From: Klebsiella sp. BIGb0407
GTDB taxonomy: Bacteria > Pseudomonadota > Gammaproteobacteria > Enterobacterales > Enterobacteriaceae
Length of the DNA stretch: 64,000 nucleotides
Reading direction: 5' to 3'
NCBI RefSeq assembly: GCF_024807845.1
Contig: NZ_JANUEQ010000009.1
Span: 1 to 64,000, forward strand
In this document: piece after piece, positions 20,471 to 31,591 of the stretch
Layout: each line of letters begins with the position of its first letter
Position numbering within the stretch: position 1 is the first letter of the stretch
Position numbers and translations under genes: made by a program
The notes under the pieces: generated by a model
What the model was told of the DNA's origin: nothing
The model's input: the letters and a program-made list of their open reading frames with translations, nothing else
Databases searched by the model: none

Positions 20471-20842
20471 TCATTGAGGGCAGTTATATACCTGTCCGGT
20501 CATTTTACTGTCAGTTGGTACAAAGCTGGACAACAGCGTCTGGCTTGGGCTGCTAACGCCATACAGTACGTTTCCACCCATCGCAGCAGCATTGTTACGC
20601 AATACATTTGCTGCACCGCGCATTGAGCCGCCCTCATCACCCGTTTGGCCGGATAACCAGTTGCTCTGTTCGCCGGTTGCCGTTCCAAGCAGACGACATT
20701 CGCTACCCGGTTTGTCTTCTACGAAGCGAACATTCTGACCACCCGCCGTAAGATCATTGCTTGAGCTACTACAACCAGCCAGCAGTAATGCTGCTCCAAC
20801 CATTCCCACTGCAAGTTTTATGCGCATCTTGTTCCCCATCAT
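20471..20842 (-). CDS. yjeI: DUF4156 lipoprotein YjeI
   Basis: 123 residues of the DUF4156 family: signal peptide and lipobox LLLAGC, then CRLLGTATGEQSNWLSG, RGAANVLRNNAAAMGGNVLYG and a C-terminal VYNCPQ. Function unknown. It lies next to epmB as in E. coli, where groEL/groES follow; here the hexuronate cluster intervenes. The start may be at 20842 or at the sixth codon (20827), which gives the cleaner signal peptide. Confidence 0.9.
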   Translation of the reverse strand: MMGNKMRIKLAVGMVGAALLLAGCSSSSNDLTAGGQNVRFVEDKPGSECRLLGTATGEQSNWLSGQTGDEGGSMRGAANVLRNNAAAMGGNVLYGVSSPSQTLLSSFVPTDSKMTGQVYNCPQ

Positions 20843-20980
20843 TATTGTGTTGAGCTTTTATCACCCGCTGAAATCTTATACCAAAGTCTGCATAAAAGAA
20901 AAAATCCCCGGACACATTATGGATGTCGCAACGCGTTATACGGAAAGGGAACTCTGGTTTGGGAGATAAAACCACACTGT

Positions 20981-21760
20981 TCAAACCAGCGGAGGATTTA
21001 TATTTTTAATAAAATCAATCGGGTAGGAATTAAACAGATAACCATCAAAATACGGATCGTCAACGTCTGATAACTCCAGCAGACGCTGCTTAACATTTTC
21101 CAGGTGTTGCCACATTGCTTGTTTGGCTGCTACGGAGTCTTTTTTAATCATTGCCGCAAGGATAGCCTGGTGATCCGTTATCCACTCTTTGCGGAAATCT
21201 TTATTAACGATCCGGGTATGAAGCATCAGCCACATTGGGTTATTTTCCCGCCAGCCCCAGGACTGTTTCAGTAATTCAACCAGCATACTATTATGCGTTG
21301 CCTGGGCAATGGCCAGGTGAAACTCTCGGTCACCGGTTTCATCTTCTCCGGTTTTCAGCTCATCACACTCCCTTTGCAGGGCACTGCGCATACGCGCAAT
21401 ATCGAGTGGTGTTGCCTGGGTTGCCGCAAATTCTGCGATATTACTTTCCAGTAGCTGCCGTGCCTGCAACAGTTCAAACGGACCTGCGGCATTCAGGATA
21501 GAAGGGTCAGTCGGCACACTTTCGCTCTGATGAGGGAGTGCAACAATATAAACGCCCGAACCTTTACGGACCTCAACTAATTGTTCAATCTCTAGCATAA
21601 TCAAAGCTTCCCGTACCACAGCACGAGAAACATTTAATCGTTCTGCAATTTCACGTTCAGGCGGTAGCCTGTCACCCACAGAACAATTCATCTCAATGAT
21701 CATTTGGCGTAAGACATGACCGACTACCTGATAGGGGCGCTTTGCATCTGACATGACCAA
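20981..21760 (-). CDS. FadR-type GntR repressor of hexuronate genes (UxuR/ExuR-like)
   Basis: 259 residues. The N-terminal winged helix (RLPPEREIAERLNVSRAVVREALIMLEIEQLVEVRKGSGVYI) and the C-terminal FCD domain (FELLQARQLLESNIAEFAA; REFHLAIAQATHNSMLVELL; WRENNPMW; DHQAILAAMIKKD) match UxuR and ExuR closely, including a C-terminal YFDGYLFNSYPID. These proteins repress hexuronate genes and release DNA on binding fructuronate or hexuronates. Palindromes of the UxuR/ExuR type lie in the divergent uxuA/permease promoter region, so I infer local control. It is on the strand of the GH31 operon but separated from it by a terminator. Confidence 0.88.
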   Translation of the reverse strand: MVMSDAKRPYQVVGHVLRQMIIEMNCSVGDRLPPEREIAERLNVSRAVVREALIMLEIEQLVEVRKGSGVYIVALPHQSESVPTDPSILNAAGPFELLQARQLLESNIAEFAATQATPLDIARMRSALQRECDELKTGEDETGDREFHLAIAQATHNSMLVELLKQSWGWRENNPMWLMLHTRIVNKDFRKEWITDHQAILAAMIKKDSVAAKQAMWQHLENVKQRLLELSDVDDPYFDGYLFNSYPIDFIKNINPPLV

Positions 21761-21853
21761 TGAACCTAAGGTTGTTTTAAATTAATTATATTAATGCCCC
21801 TCTGGGTTTTCAATATAATTAACTGTATCTAAAGAGAATATGAGTAAAAATAA

Positions 21854-21884
21854 AAAAGGCCATGTGATAACACATGGCCTTTTT
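21854..21884 (-). terminator. Terminator after the GH31 gene
   Basis: A strong stem (21854-21866 with 21871-21884) with an ATAA-type loop and T runs on both sides, just beyond the GH31 stop. It separates the permease-GH31 transcript from the uxuR-like gene. Confidence 0.9.
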
Positions 21885-21903
21885 AATCATAATATTTACG
21901 TCA

Positions 21904-24273
21904 TTACTTTAAATGCCATTCATTAGATAAAACGCCATTAATATATAAAGGCCGTTTTTCTTTTTCTGGCAGGCACACCTGTAATTTTTTCCATTCAGGG
22001 ATATAGTCGCCGGTTGTCTCGATCACTAAAGATAACTTATTTGCGCTAGTTTCCAGCGTCCAGTTAACCCAGAGCGCATCACCCTTAGTATATCCCCAGG
22101 ATTCGCCATCATCTTCAAATATAAGGCCATTGGATACTGCCTGGCCTAATGTTGGGAACAGATGTAGCTCACGCTCGGTATCCCGCTGAGGATTAACATA
22201 TTGTAAGTGCGATGAAACAGGTAAACCTGCTCCTGCTCTGACAAATAAAGGTAATTTCTCTAAGGGTGCGTCTACGGTTATCCACTGGCCGCCGCTGTAC
22301 CAAGCCTTACTGTCATAGTCATACCAGCCATGAGTATTTTCAGGCAGCCATAATGAACGGGTCCGCGACTGGGCTTCAACTACGCTTGCAACCAGTAAAT
22401 CACGTCCTAATAAGAACTCATCGCACTCTTCAAATGTCTGCTTATCATGCTGATGATCGAGGAATGTCGGACGTAGCATAGGTTCATCATCGGCATGCGC
22501 TTGCCATAATAAGGTATATAAATAAGGCATCAGGCGATAACGTAATTCAATCGCCGCACGAATAGCGCCGGTGACCCCCGGGTACATCCAGGGTTCATTC
22601 ACCGTATGATCATCGTTCCACGAATGAATAGTGAAGCGTGGATGCATGACGCCATTTTGTACCCAGCGAACAAACAGTTCTGCATCGGGCTTATCGCCAG
22701 AAAAACCACCCACATCGTGGCCGACATTATATAAACCTGACAGACTCATACCCACGCCCATACGGGTGTTGTAGCGCAATGTTTCCCAGTTAGTACGGTT
22801 ATCACCACTCCAGGTTTGAACGTATCGCTGCATGCCCGCGCAGCCAGAACGAGAAATCAGATAAGGGCGTTTTTCCGGTGCAAATTCGACCTGCGCTTCC
22901 ATCGAGGCACGCATCATTAACAGGGGCATCACCGGACGAATGTGTTTTATTGGAATTGGTTTACCAAATCCAAAACAACGCGCCTCACCGTCCCATACTT
23001 CATACTCATTGTTATCATTCCAGGTTGAATCTATCCCCATCTCTAATAACTGAGTTTTAACGTTATCTTTCCACCAGGAAATAGCTGCCGGGTTAGTAAA
23101 GTCTATATGAGAGCCTTCGTCATCCCAGAAGCAAGAACGCTCAGGTTTCTCTGTCTCTGGGTCAGTAATAAATAACCCATTATCAGCAACCTCTTGATAA
23201 CGAGGGTGATCCTGCAACAAGCAGGGTTTAATATTGGCAGCAAGTTTTAAGCCAGCCTGATGGAATGACGCCGTCATCAATTTCGGGTCAGGGACTTTGT
23301 CATAGTTCCAGTTAAAGACATAGCGCTTGTCTTTAATCGACGTATACCCGGACGATAACTGGAATGAGTCACAGGGTATCGCATGCTGTTCACATAACTG
23401 AATAAATTTCAGAAGCTGCTGCTGCGCATCGGGAGCATCGGTATAGTGCATCGTTGAACCACTGTAGCCTAAACTCCATTTCGGTCCAAAAATAGTTTTA
23501 CCGGTTAACCGAACAAAGCGTTTAGTGATATCAAGAACCTGCTTTCCGGTGAAAAGGAAGTAATCAATATCCCCGGCTTCACTTTGCCAGCGACGATAAG
23601 GTTTATGATAGTTGTCTAGTTCATTGCCCAAATCTATCCAGCAGTTACTCAAGTTGTCATAGAAAACACCAAAGCTGACGTCTTCACGTTGAGTAATAAT
23701 AAAAGGAACATGTTTATAAAGAGGGTCTGTGCTGGCGGCGTTATAACCCATCGCATCCAGGTTTCTCATTTCATAACGTTTACCATTACGAGAGAGCGGG
23801 CCTGCCTTTTCTCCTAAACCATAATACCGCTCATCCTGATAACGACTTTGATAGTGGGCAACACCATGACCTTGTGCATTTAATAAATAAGCGCTGGTCG
23901 TTCTGTCTTGTGTCAGGAATTGCCAGGGTTCATTAATACTATGCCGATATGACCATTCTAACCAAAGCGGCTGATGAACCGTCACTTTGAGTAATTCAGT
24001 TGCTATTACCAGCTGTTCTTCATGCTGTTCAACCGTAAATGGCGGTAGTTTAAAACCGCTCAGCTCATCCCTTGGACGCCCCTCCCACGGAATGTCCTGA
24101 TTGGGGTCGATACTCCAGGTTCTGTCTAACGAATACTCACCATTTGGTTTGAGCGCAACGCGAAAGAGCTCAGTATCTAAAATCGAGATAGAAAGAGTAT
24201 GTTTCCCTTCGACGAGTAATTCGACATGATGATTACCCGTATGCTTTAAAGTCCACTGTTTTAATATCTTCAT
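21904..24273 (-). CDS. Glycoside hydrolase family 31
   Basis: The start at 24273 (MKILKQWTLKHTGNHH), preceded by AGGGT, gives 789 residues and leaves a 13-bp gap after the permease gene; the longer frame to 24327 overlaps it. GH31 hallmarks: the catalytic nucleophile region GIDSTWNDNNEYE (Asp near 420), the acid/base region QTWSGDNRTNW (Asp near 491), the N-terminal GEKAGPLSRNGKRYEM and the later HDVGGFSG. The WNDNNEYE form differs from the WNDMNEP of classic alpha-glucosidases, so substrate is uncertain. There is no signal peptide, so it acts in the cytoplasm on an imported glycoside. Association with an ExuT-like permease and uronate enzymes suggests a uronic-acid-containing alpha-glycoside; that is inference. 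Confidence 0.88.
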   Translation of the reverse strand: MKILKQWTLKHTGNHHVELLVEGKHTLSISILDTELFRVALKPNGEYSLDRTWSIDPNQDIPWEGRPRDELSGFKLPPFTVEQHEEQLVIATELLKVTVHQPLWLEWSYRHSINEPWQFLTQDRTTSAYLLNAQGHGVAHYQSRYQDERYYGLGEKAGPLSRNGKRYEMRNLDAMGYNAASTDPLYKHVPFIITQREDVSFGVFYDNLSNCWIDLGNELDNYHKPYRRWQSEAGDIDYFLFTGKQVLDITKRFVRLTGKTIFGPKWSLGYSGSTMHYTDAPDAQQQLLKFIQLCEQHAIPCDSFQLSSGYTSIKDKRYVFNWNYDKVPDPKLMTASFHQAGLKLAANIKPCLLQDHPRYQEVADNGLFITDPETEKPERSCFWDDEGSHIDFTNPAAISWWKDNVKTQLLEMGIDSTWNDNNEYEVWDGEARCFGFGKPIPIKHIRPVMPLLMMRASMEAQVEFAPEKRPYLISRSGCAGMQRYVQTWSGDNRTNWETLRYNTRMGVGMSLSGLYNVGHDVGGFSGDKPDAELFVRWVQNGVMHPRFTIHSWNDDHTVNEPWMYPGVTGAIRAAIELRYRLMPYLYTLLWQAHADDEPMLRPTFLDHQHDKQTFEECDEFLLGRDLLVASVVEAQSRTRSLWLPENTHGWYDYDSKAWYSGGQWITVDAPLEKLPLFVRAGAGLPVSSHLQYVNPQRDTERELHLFPTLGQAVSNGLIFEDDGESWGYTKGDALWVNWTLETSANKLSLVIETTGDYIPEWKKLQVCLPEKEKRPLYINGVLSNEWHLK

Positions 24274-24286
24274 TACACTTACCCTG

Positions 24287-25603
24287 TTAAGCCTGAGTTG
24301 TATTCTTTTTGCCACGACGCTCAGCAATAAAAGCGACTAAGAAAATCGCACCAATCAAATCAAAGAACCCCATTGCTACGAAGAGTGGGTTGAAACCAAT
24401 TTTGTCTGCGGTTACACCAATGATTAAAGAAAATATAAAACTGGCAATCCAGGCACAGGAACCGCGCATACCATTCACGGTAGCCATTTGTCCTTTATCA
24501 AAGGATTCAACAACTAACGCACTTAGCATACAGGAAATAATTTGGTGGCCAAAACCGCCAATCGAAATGAGGATGATAGCAACATACGGGTCTCGGGTAA
24601 TTGCAATAGCCACCAGAGACAGCATCATAAATGCCCCGGTGACAGAACTTGCAACAATCGAGTTTATTTGGCTACAACCAAATAAACGAGCATAGATGCG
24701 AGTTAAATAACCACTAAAAATACTTCCCAAATCAGCAGCAAGGAAAGGAAGCCAGATGAACATAACAATTTCTTTAAGATTCATGCCATATTCCTGGGCC
24801 AGATATAATGGCACCCAGAAACTCATTACAGCCCAGGCGGGTTCCGCCATAAATGCTGGAATAGCAATACCGTAAAAGCGTTTATTTTTAGCGACTATTT
24901 TTAGTGAAGTAAAAAAAGGTAATTTAACAGCAGGAGGCTCATTGTCTTGCTGAATAAAAGATAATTCTTTTTCACCTAAGTTAGGGTGTTTTTCTGGTGA
25001 ATGATAAAACAACCACCACAAAATAACCCATGCTAATGCTAAGCCGCCAGTAACAATGAATGCTCCCCGCCAGCCAAATAATGAATGTGAAAAATAAATA
25101 ATAGCCGGGGCGATCATTGCACCAAGTGAGAAGCCAACACCCGCCCACCCGGCAGCAATGGGACGTTCTTTTTTCGGAAACCATTCACCGAGCGTCTTGG
25201 CGTTTGCTGGGGTAGCAGCAGCTTCAGAGCTCCCCATAAAAAATCGTAGCACGACTAATTGAATATAATTCGTTGCTCCCGCATGGAACATACAGGTTAA
25301 TGCCCAAACTATGGCGCAGACCAGAAAACCTAGTTTTAAGCCGACAACATCAATAAACCAACCACATATTGGCTGGAAAATGGTATAGGCGAGCTGGAAC
25401 GCTCCGACAATCCATGAATACTGTTCGGTACTAATATTAAGATCGACTTTAAGCTCTGGAGCCAGAATACCTAAAGAGTTACGAGTAATATAGTTAACTG
25501 TTACCCCTAATAAAAATAAGCTCAGCATCCACCATCGTAACTTAGTGATAATTCTTTTCTTTTTCACTAACCCAGTAGGCATAGAATTTAGCCCTTGACT
25601 CAT
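24287..25603 (-). CDS. MFS transporter, hexuronate (ExuT/ACS) type
   Basis: 438 residues with 12 predicted helices and the anion:cation symporter subfamily pattern: RWWMLSLFLLGVTVNYITRNSLGILAPELK at the start (positions 24-53), the helix-2 loop GWFIDVVGLKLG, RFFMGSSEAAATPANAKTLGEWFPKKER and GWRGAFIVTGG. ExuT-type members import glucuronate and galacturonate with protons. It is the first gene of a two-gene operon with the GH31 enzyme and is divergent from uxuA. The substrate could be a hexuronate or a small uronyl glycoside. Confidence 0.87.
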   Translation of the reverse strand: MSQGLNSMPTGLVKKKRIITKLRWWMLSLFLLGVTVNYITRNSLGILAPELKVDLNISTEQYSWIVGAFQLAYTIFQPICGWFIDVVGLKLGFLVCAIVWALTCMFHAGATNYIQLVVLRFFMGSSEAAATPANAKTLGEWFPKKERPIAAGWAGVGFSLGAMIAPAIIYFSHSLFGWRGAFIVTGGLALAWVILWWLFYHSPEKHPNLGEKELSFIQQDNEPPAVKLPFFTSLKIVAKNKRFYGIAIPAFMAEPAWAVMSFWVPLYLAQEYGMNLKEIVMFIWLPFLAADLGSIFSGYLTRIYARLFGCSQINSIVASSVTGAFMMLSLVAIAITRDPYVAIILISIGGFGHQIISCMLSALVVESFDKGQMATVNGMRGSCAWIASFIFSLIIGVTADKIGFNPLFVAMGFFDLIGAIFLVAFIAERRGKKNTTQA

Positions 25604-25665
25604 GGTTACACTCCTGAAATCGGCGACCTGATATGTTTACCAAAACTCTGTGTTATTAACTTTTT

Positions 25666-25680
25666 ATTGGTAAACCAAAT
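25666..25680. promoter_or_regulatory. UxuR/ExuR-type operator 1
   Basis: ATTGGTAAACCAAAT is a near-perfect palindrome with the TTGGT-N2-ACCAA core typical of UxuR/ExuR sites. It lies about 65 bp upstream of the permease start. Confidence 0.75.
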
Positions 25681-25807
25681 TTATCACCCTGACAGTTTTA
25701 TACATAAAGACTGCAGGCTGAGCCATTCTGTATAAAAAATCAGATCAATAGGGTGACTCAAGTCTTGTTTTTCAAATTTGGGCAATCAATTCACTATAAA
25801 ACTCATT

Positions 25808-25823
25808 TTTGGTTGACCAAATT
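25808..25823. promoter_or_regulatory. UxuR/ExuR-type operator 2
   Basis: TTTGGTTGACCAAATT contains TTGGT-N2-ACCAA, the same core as operator 1, and lies between the two divergent transcripts. Confidence 0.75.
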
Positions 25824-25930
25824 AGATGATTTGATTGACATCTTGATTGCTCAAGTACGAGAATGTTCAAAACAAGCGCAATGTGGCTATTTTTCATCGC
25901 AGCATGAGCAATAAAAACACAGCGCCGTTA

Positions 25931-25948
25931 TTTTTGGATAACCAAAAA
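25931..25948. promoter_or_regulatory. UxuR/ExuR-like operator 3 in the uxuA leader
   Basis: TTTTTGGATAACCAAAAA is a perfect palindrome with a TTGG-N4-CCAA core. It ends about 15 bp before the AAGGAG site of uxuA, a position suited to blocking transcription into the operon. Confidence 0.65.
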
Positions 25949-25976
25949 GTCTCATTCTGCTTTCAAGGAGTTACCT

Positions 25977-27170
25977 ATGAAACAAACCTGGCGTTGGTTC
26001 GGACCTACAGACCCAGTGACGTTATCTGATATTCGTCAGGCAGGAGCTACCGGAATAGTGACAGCATTGCACCATATTCCGAACGGTGAAATCTGGACTA
26101 TAGAAGAAATCCAGCAGCGCAAAGCATTGATTGAAGCCAATAGTCTGGAATGGACGGTAGTAGAAAGCATACCGATTCATGAAGATATCAAGACACAAAC
26201 CGGTGACTATGAAAAATGGATAACCCATTACCAGCAATCTCTGCGTAACCTGGCAGCCTGCGGTATCTATACTGTCTGTTATAACTTTATGCCGATCCTC
26301 GACTGGACGCGTACTGATCTTCAATACGAGTTACCAGACGGCTCCAAAGCTCTACGGTTTGATCAGATTGAATTCGCGGTATTTGAGATTTACCTGTTAA
26401 AACGTGAAGGGGCTGAAGAGGACTATACGGCGGAAGAACTCGCACAGGCCAGAACCCGTTTTGAAACCATGCGGGATGATGAAAAACAAAAACTCATCAA
26501 TAACATCATTGCTGGTCTGCCAGGAGCTGAAGAAGGTTATACGCTTGAGCAGTTCAATCAACACCTGCAGCGTTACTCCGGGATCGATAAAGCCAAATTA
26601 CGCGAACATTTTGCCTATTTTCTGAAAAAAATTATTCCCGTGGCGGAAGCATCTGGCCTGAAAATGGCTGTCCATCCTGACGATCCTCCGCGCCCAATCC
26701 TCGGTCTACCACGCATAGTATCGACCATTGAAGACATGCAGTGGATGGCGGATACCCTGGACAGCGATGCCAACGGCTACACCATGTGCACCGGTTCTTA
26801 CGGGGTACGTGCTGATAATGACTTGGTCAAGATGATTGAAACCTTTGGGCCACGCATTTATTTCCTTCACTTACGCTCAACTCTGCGTGAAGAGAATCCG
26901 AATACTTTCCACGAAGCTGCGCATCTGGCGGGAGATGTGGATATGTATCGGGTAATCCGTGCTGTGGCCGCCGAAGAGCATCGTCGTCGTGAGAACGGGC
27001 AAGAATTCCTGATCCCGATGCGCCCGGATCATGGCCATCAGATGCTGGATGATCTGAAGAAGAAAACCAATCCCGGCTATTCAGCCATCGGACGCCTGAA
27101 GGGCCTGGCGGAAATTCGTGGCCTGGAAATGGGTATTCATCGCGCATTTTATGTTCAGGAAAGACCATGA
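25977..27170 (+). CDS. uxuA: Mannonate dehydratase
   Basis: UxuA dehydrates D-mannonate to 2-keto-3-deoxygluconate in glucuronate breakdown. 397 residues (E. coli 394) starting [26 protein letters not shown], with metal-binding and active-site segments [36 protein letters not shown] and [15 protein letters not shown] precedes the ATG. It overlaps uxaC by four bases. The fructuronate reductase (uxuB) that should make its substrate is not in this cluster. Confidence 0.97.
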   Translation: MKQTWRWFGPTDPVTLSDIRQAGATGIVTALHHIPNGEIWTIEEIQQRKALIEANSLEWTVVESIPIHEDIKTQTGDYEKWITHYQQSLRNLAACGIYTVCYNFMPILDWTRTDLQYELPDGSKALRFDQIEFAVFEIYLLKREGAEEDYTAEELAQARTRFETMRDDEKQKLINNIIAGLPGAEEGYTLEQFNQHLQRYSGIDKAKLREHFAYFLKKIIPVAEASGLKMAVHPDDPPRPILGLPRIVSTIEDMQWMADTLDSDANGYTMCTGSYGVRADNDLVKMIETFGPRIYFLHLRSTLREENPNTFHEAAHLAGDVDMYRVIRAVAAEEHRRRENGQEFLIPMRPDHGHQMLDDLKKKTNPGYSAIGRLKGLAEIRGLEMGIHRAFYVQERP

Positions 27171-28585
27171 AACAATTTCTTTGTGAAGATTTTTTACTGC
27201 ACAGTGATATTGCCCGCCGCCTCTATCATGACTATGCGGCGGATATGCCCGTCTATGACTATCACTGCCACCTCAATCCAAAGGAAATCGCCCGGAACCG
27301 CCGCTTTGATAACCTCAGTCAGATCTGGCTCGAAGGGGATCACTATAAATGGCGTGGCATGCGGTCTGCCGGTATCCCGGAACATCTGATAACGGGCCCA
27401 GCGAGCGATTACGAAAAATATCAGGCATGGGCCAGAACGGTGCCAATGACGCTGGGTAACCCGCTTTACCACTGGACACACCTGGAACTCCGTCGCCCGT
27501 TCGGTATCACAGGGAAAATATTCGGCCCGGAAACGGCACAGGGTATCTGGGATGAAGCCAATGAAAAGCTCAGTCAGGATGAGTTTTCAGCACGTGGCAT
27601 CATGCAGCAGATGAATGTGCGCATGGTTGGTACTACGGATGACCCTGTTGATTCCCTGGAATACCATCGGCAAATTGCGCAGGATGACAGCTTCGATATT
27701 GAAGTCCGCCCCAGCTGGCGCCCGGATCGTGCCTTTAAAATTGAGCTGAGCGGATTTACGGATTATATCGAGAAGTTAGGGCAAAGTGCCGATGTGGATA
27801 TCTGTCGTTTCAGCGATTTACTGACCGCTCTGGAACGTCGCCTCACGCATTTTGCATTGCATGGTTGCATTGCTTCTGACCATGGTATCGAAATACTTCG
27901 TTATGCGCCGATACCTGATGAATCCGTGCTTGATGCTATCCTGCAGAAACGCCTCACGGGCGAAATCCCGGATGAAACGGCAACGGCGCAGTTTACAACC
28001 GCAGTACTGGTCTGGCTCGGTAAACAATATGCAAAGCGTGGCTGGGTGATGCAGCTGCATATTGGTGCGCTACGAAACAACAATACGCGTATGTTTAATC
28101 TGCTAGGTGCAGACAGCGGCTTTGATTCTATTGGCGATGCGCCGGTTGCCTGGCCACTTTCGCGACTGCTCGATGAAATGGATAAAACCGATGAACTCCC
28201 GCGCACTATTCTCTACTGCCTGAACCCACGCGATAACGAAGTGCTGGCGACCATGATCGGTAATTTCCAGGGAGGGGGTATCGGCGGGAAAATTCAGTTC
28301 GGTTCCGGCTGGTGGTTCAACGATCAGAAAGACGGCATGCAGCGCCAGCTCGAACAGCTATCCCAGTTGGGACTATTAAGCCAGTTCGTCGGTATGCTGA
28401 CAGACTCACGCAGCTTCCTGTCCTACACTCGCCATGAATACTTCCGCCGCATTCTCTGTAATATGCTCGGTGAGCTGGCAGTAAAAGGTGAAATCCCGGC
28501 AGATGAGAAAATGCTCGGGCAGCTGGTTCGTGATATCAGCTTTAATAATGCTCAGCGTTATTTTTCTGCTACACAGGTGGGCTAA
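27167..28585 (+). CDS. uxaC: Uronate isomerase
   Basis: UxaC interconverts D-glucuronate with D-fructuronate and D-galacturonate with D-tagaturonate. 472 residues with the amidohydrolase-superfamily HxH in [13 protein letters not shown] near residue 33, [28 protein letters not shown] and the C-terminal [22 protein letters not shown]. The start ATG overlaps the uxuA stop, indicating translational coupling. Confidence 0.97.
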   Translation: MKQFLCEDFLLHSDIARRLYHDYAADMPVYDYHCHLNPKEIARNRRFDNLSQIWLEGDHYKWRGMRSAGIPEHLITGPASDYEKYQAWARTVPMTLGNPLYHWTHLELRRPFGITGKIFGPETAQGIWDEANEKLSQDEFSARGIMQQMNVRMVGTTDDPVDSLEYHRQIAQDDSFDIEVRPSWRPDRAFKIELSGFTDYIEKLGQSADVDICRFSDLLTALERRLTHFALHGCIASDHGIEILRYAPIPDESVLDAILQKRLTGEIPDETATAQFTTAVLVWLGKQYAKRGWVMQLHIGALRNNNTRMFNLLGADSGFDSIGDAPVAWPLSRLLDEMDKTDELPRTILYCLNPRDNEVLATMIGNFQGGGIGGKIQFGSGWWFNDQKDGMQRQLEQLSQLGLLSQFVGMLTDSRSFLSYTRHEYFRRILCNMLGELAVKGEIPADEKMLGQLVRDISFNNAQRYFSATQVG

Positions 28586-28606
28586 TAGAAATATCATTTT
28601 GCCCAA

Positions 28607-28636
28607 TAAAAAACCCGCAAAATTTGCGGGTTTTTT
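28607..28636. terminator. Bidirectional terminator between uxaC and groEL
   Basis: AAAAAACCCGCAAA pairs with TTTGCGGGTTTTTT with T runs on both strands; the genes converge. Confidence 0.92.
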
Positions 28637-28661
28637 ACTAGAGCAAGGACTTGGGCAGTAC

Positions 28662-30311
<1,650 letters not shown>

Positions 30312-30351
30312 TTATATTCCTCAAATTCGTTCAGGTGTTCGTACGCGGATA

Positions 30352-30678
<327 letters not shown>

Positions 30679-30716
30679 TTAGGTAACGCCGCCCCAAACA
30701 GGATTCGGCTGCTGCC

Positions 30717-30756
30717 CAGATAAGTGGGGGTTATTAACGCCCCCTTCAAGGGGGTG
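30717..30756 (-). promoter_or_regulatory. Sigma-32 heat-shock promoter of groESL
   Basis: Read on the minus strand: CCCCCTTGAAGG (-35 region, core at 30745-30750) and, after a normal gap, CCCCCACTTATC (-10 region, 30719-30730). These match the sigma-32 consensus CTTGAA / CCCCATNT and the known E. coli groE promoter closely. Confidence 0.9.
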
Positions 30757-30777
30757 TCACAAAAAAAATTCGAAAAT

Positions 30778-31257
30778 TTAACGATCCTGGCGGTCCTGGT
30801 CTTCAAGACGCTTTGTTGTCTCATCTTTACGCTGATATTCGCCATCAAAGGTGTTGCCCTGATGGGTATTTCCGCCGCCAAATCCGCCACCCGGCATCGC
30901 GGAAAAACGCAGATGGGGCATAAGTTTAACCGTTAAATGTTTCTGTATTGGTGGCAGCAATAGCAGCAGGCCGAGGAAGTCGGTAAAAAACCCCGGCAAG
31001 ATAAGTAAAATACCGGCGATGATCAGTGAAACACTTTTAACCATCTCGGCCGCTGGGCTCTCACCCGCAGCTATTTTTTGCTGCATCAGCATAAAGTTCT
31101 TCAAACCCTGATTCTTCACCAGCGATACGCCCAGTACGGAAGTCAGTATCACAAGAATCAACGTCAGAAAAACACCAAAGATATGCGCGACCTGTATAAA
31201 GAGAGAAATCTCAATATAGATGTAGAGAAAGAAGGCAATAAATGGGATCCAGCGCAC
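30778..31257 (-). CDS. fxsA: FxsA membrane protein
   Basis: 159 residues with hydrophobic segments near 5-50 and 75-105 and a hydrophilic Gly-rich C-terminal tail (GGGFGGGNTHQG). FxsA (suppressor of F exclusion of phage T7) is an inner-membrane protein of unclear normal role. Its position upstream of groES and divergent from aspA is the E. coli arrangement. Confidence 0.92.
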   Translation of the reverse strand: MRWIPFIAFFLYIYIEISLFIQVAHIFGVFLTLILVILTSVLGVSLVKNQGLKNFMLMQQKIAAGESPAAEMVKSVSLIIAGILLILPGFFTDFLGLLLLLPPIQKHLTVKLMPHLRFSAMPGGGFGGGNTHQGNTFDGEYQRKDETTKRLEDQDRQDR

Positions 31258-31397
31258 TGAATACTCCTGTCATCAGGCAAGCCCCTTAACTCAGGCGCTC
31301 ACAAAAAATGGGGTTGTCACGTTCATTCTGTAAGAGATGGCGACACTATAGCCAAAATTCAAGGGCCGGAAGAACGTGTTTTTTCACTCTGCTAACT

Positions 31398-31413
31398 GTT
31401 GACCTCTGTCACA
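31398..31413 (+). promoter_or_regulatory. CRP-like site upstream of aspA
   Basis: GTTGACCTCTGTCACA has a perfect right half (TCACA) and a 3-of-5 left half (GTTGA against TGTGA) with the correct six-base spacer, about 180 bp upstream of aspA. Catabolite control of aspA is known in E. coli; the weak left half makes this tentative. The fxsA-aspA gap (31258-31591) shows nothing else I can name. Confidence 0.45.
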
Positions 31414-31591
31414 AATCGACAATTGTTGTCCTGCATCGACAAGAATAAGTGATCCAGGTTAATACATTTAGCTATCATCAGCATATCATCAAGGTCAATA
31501 AGCAAATATTGGGCATAATCATCGGTCTATTCCTATCAGCGCCAGATATCCTGTGTGCGTACATTGTGATAGTTTAAATAAGAAGGTTTAC

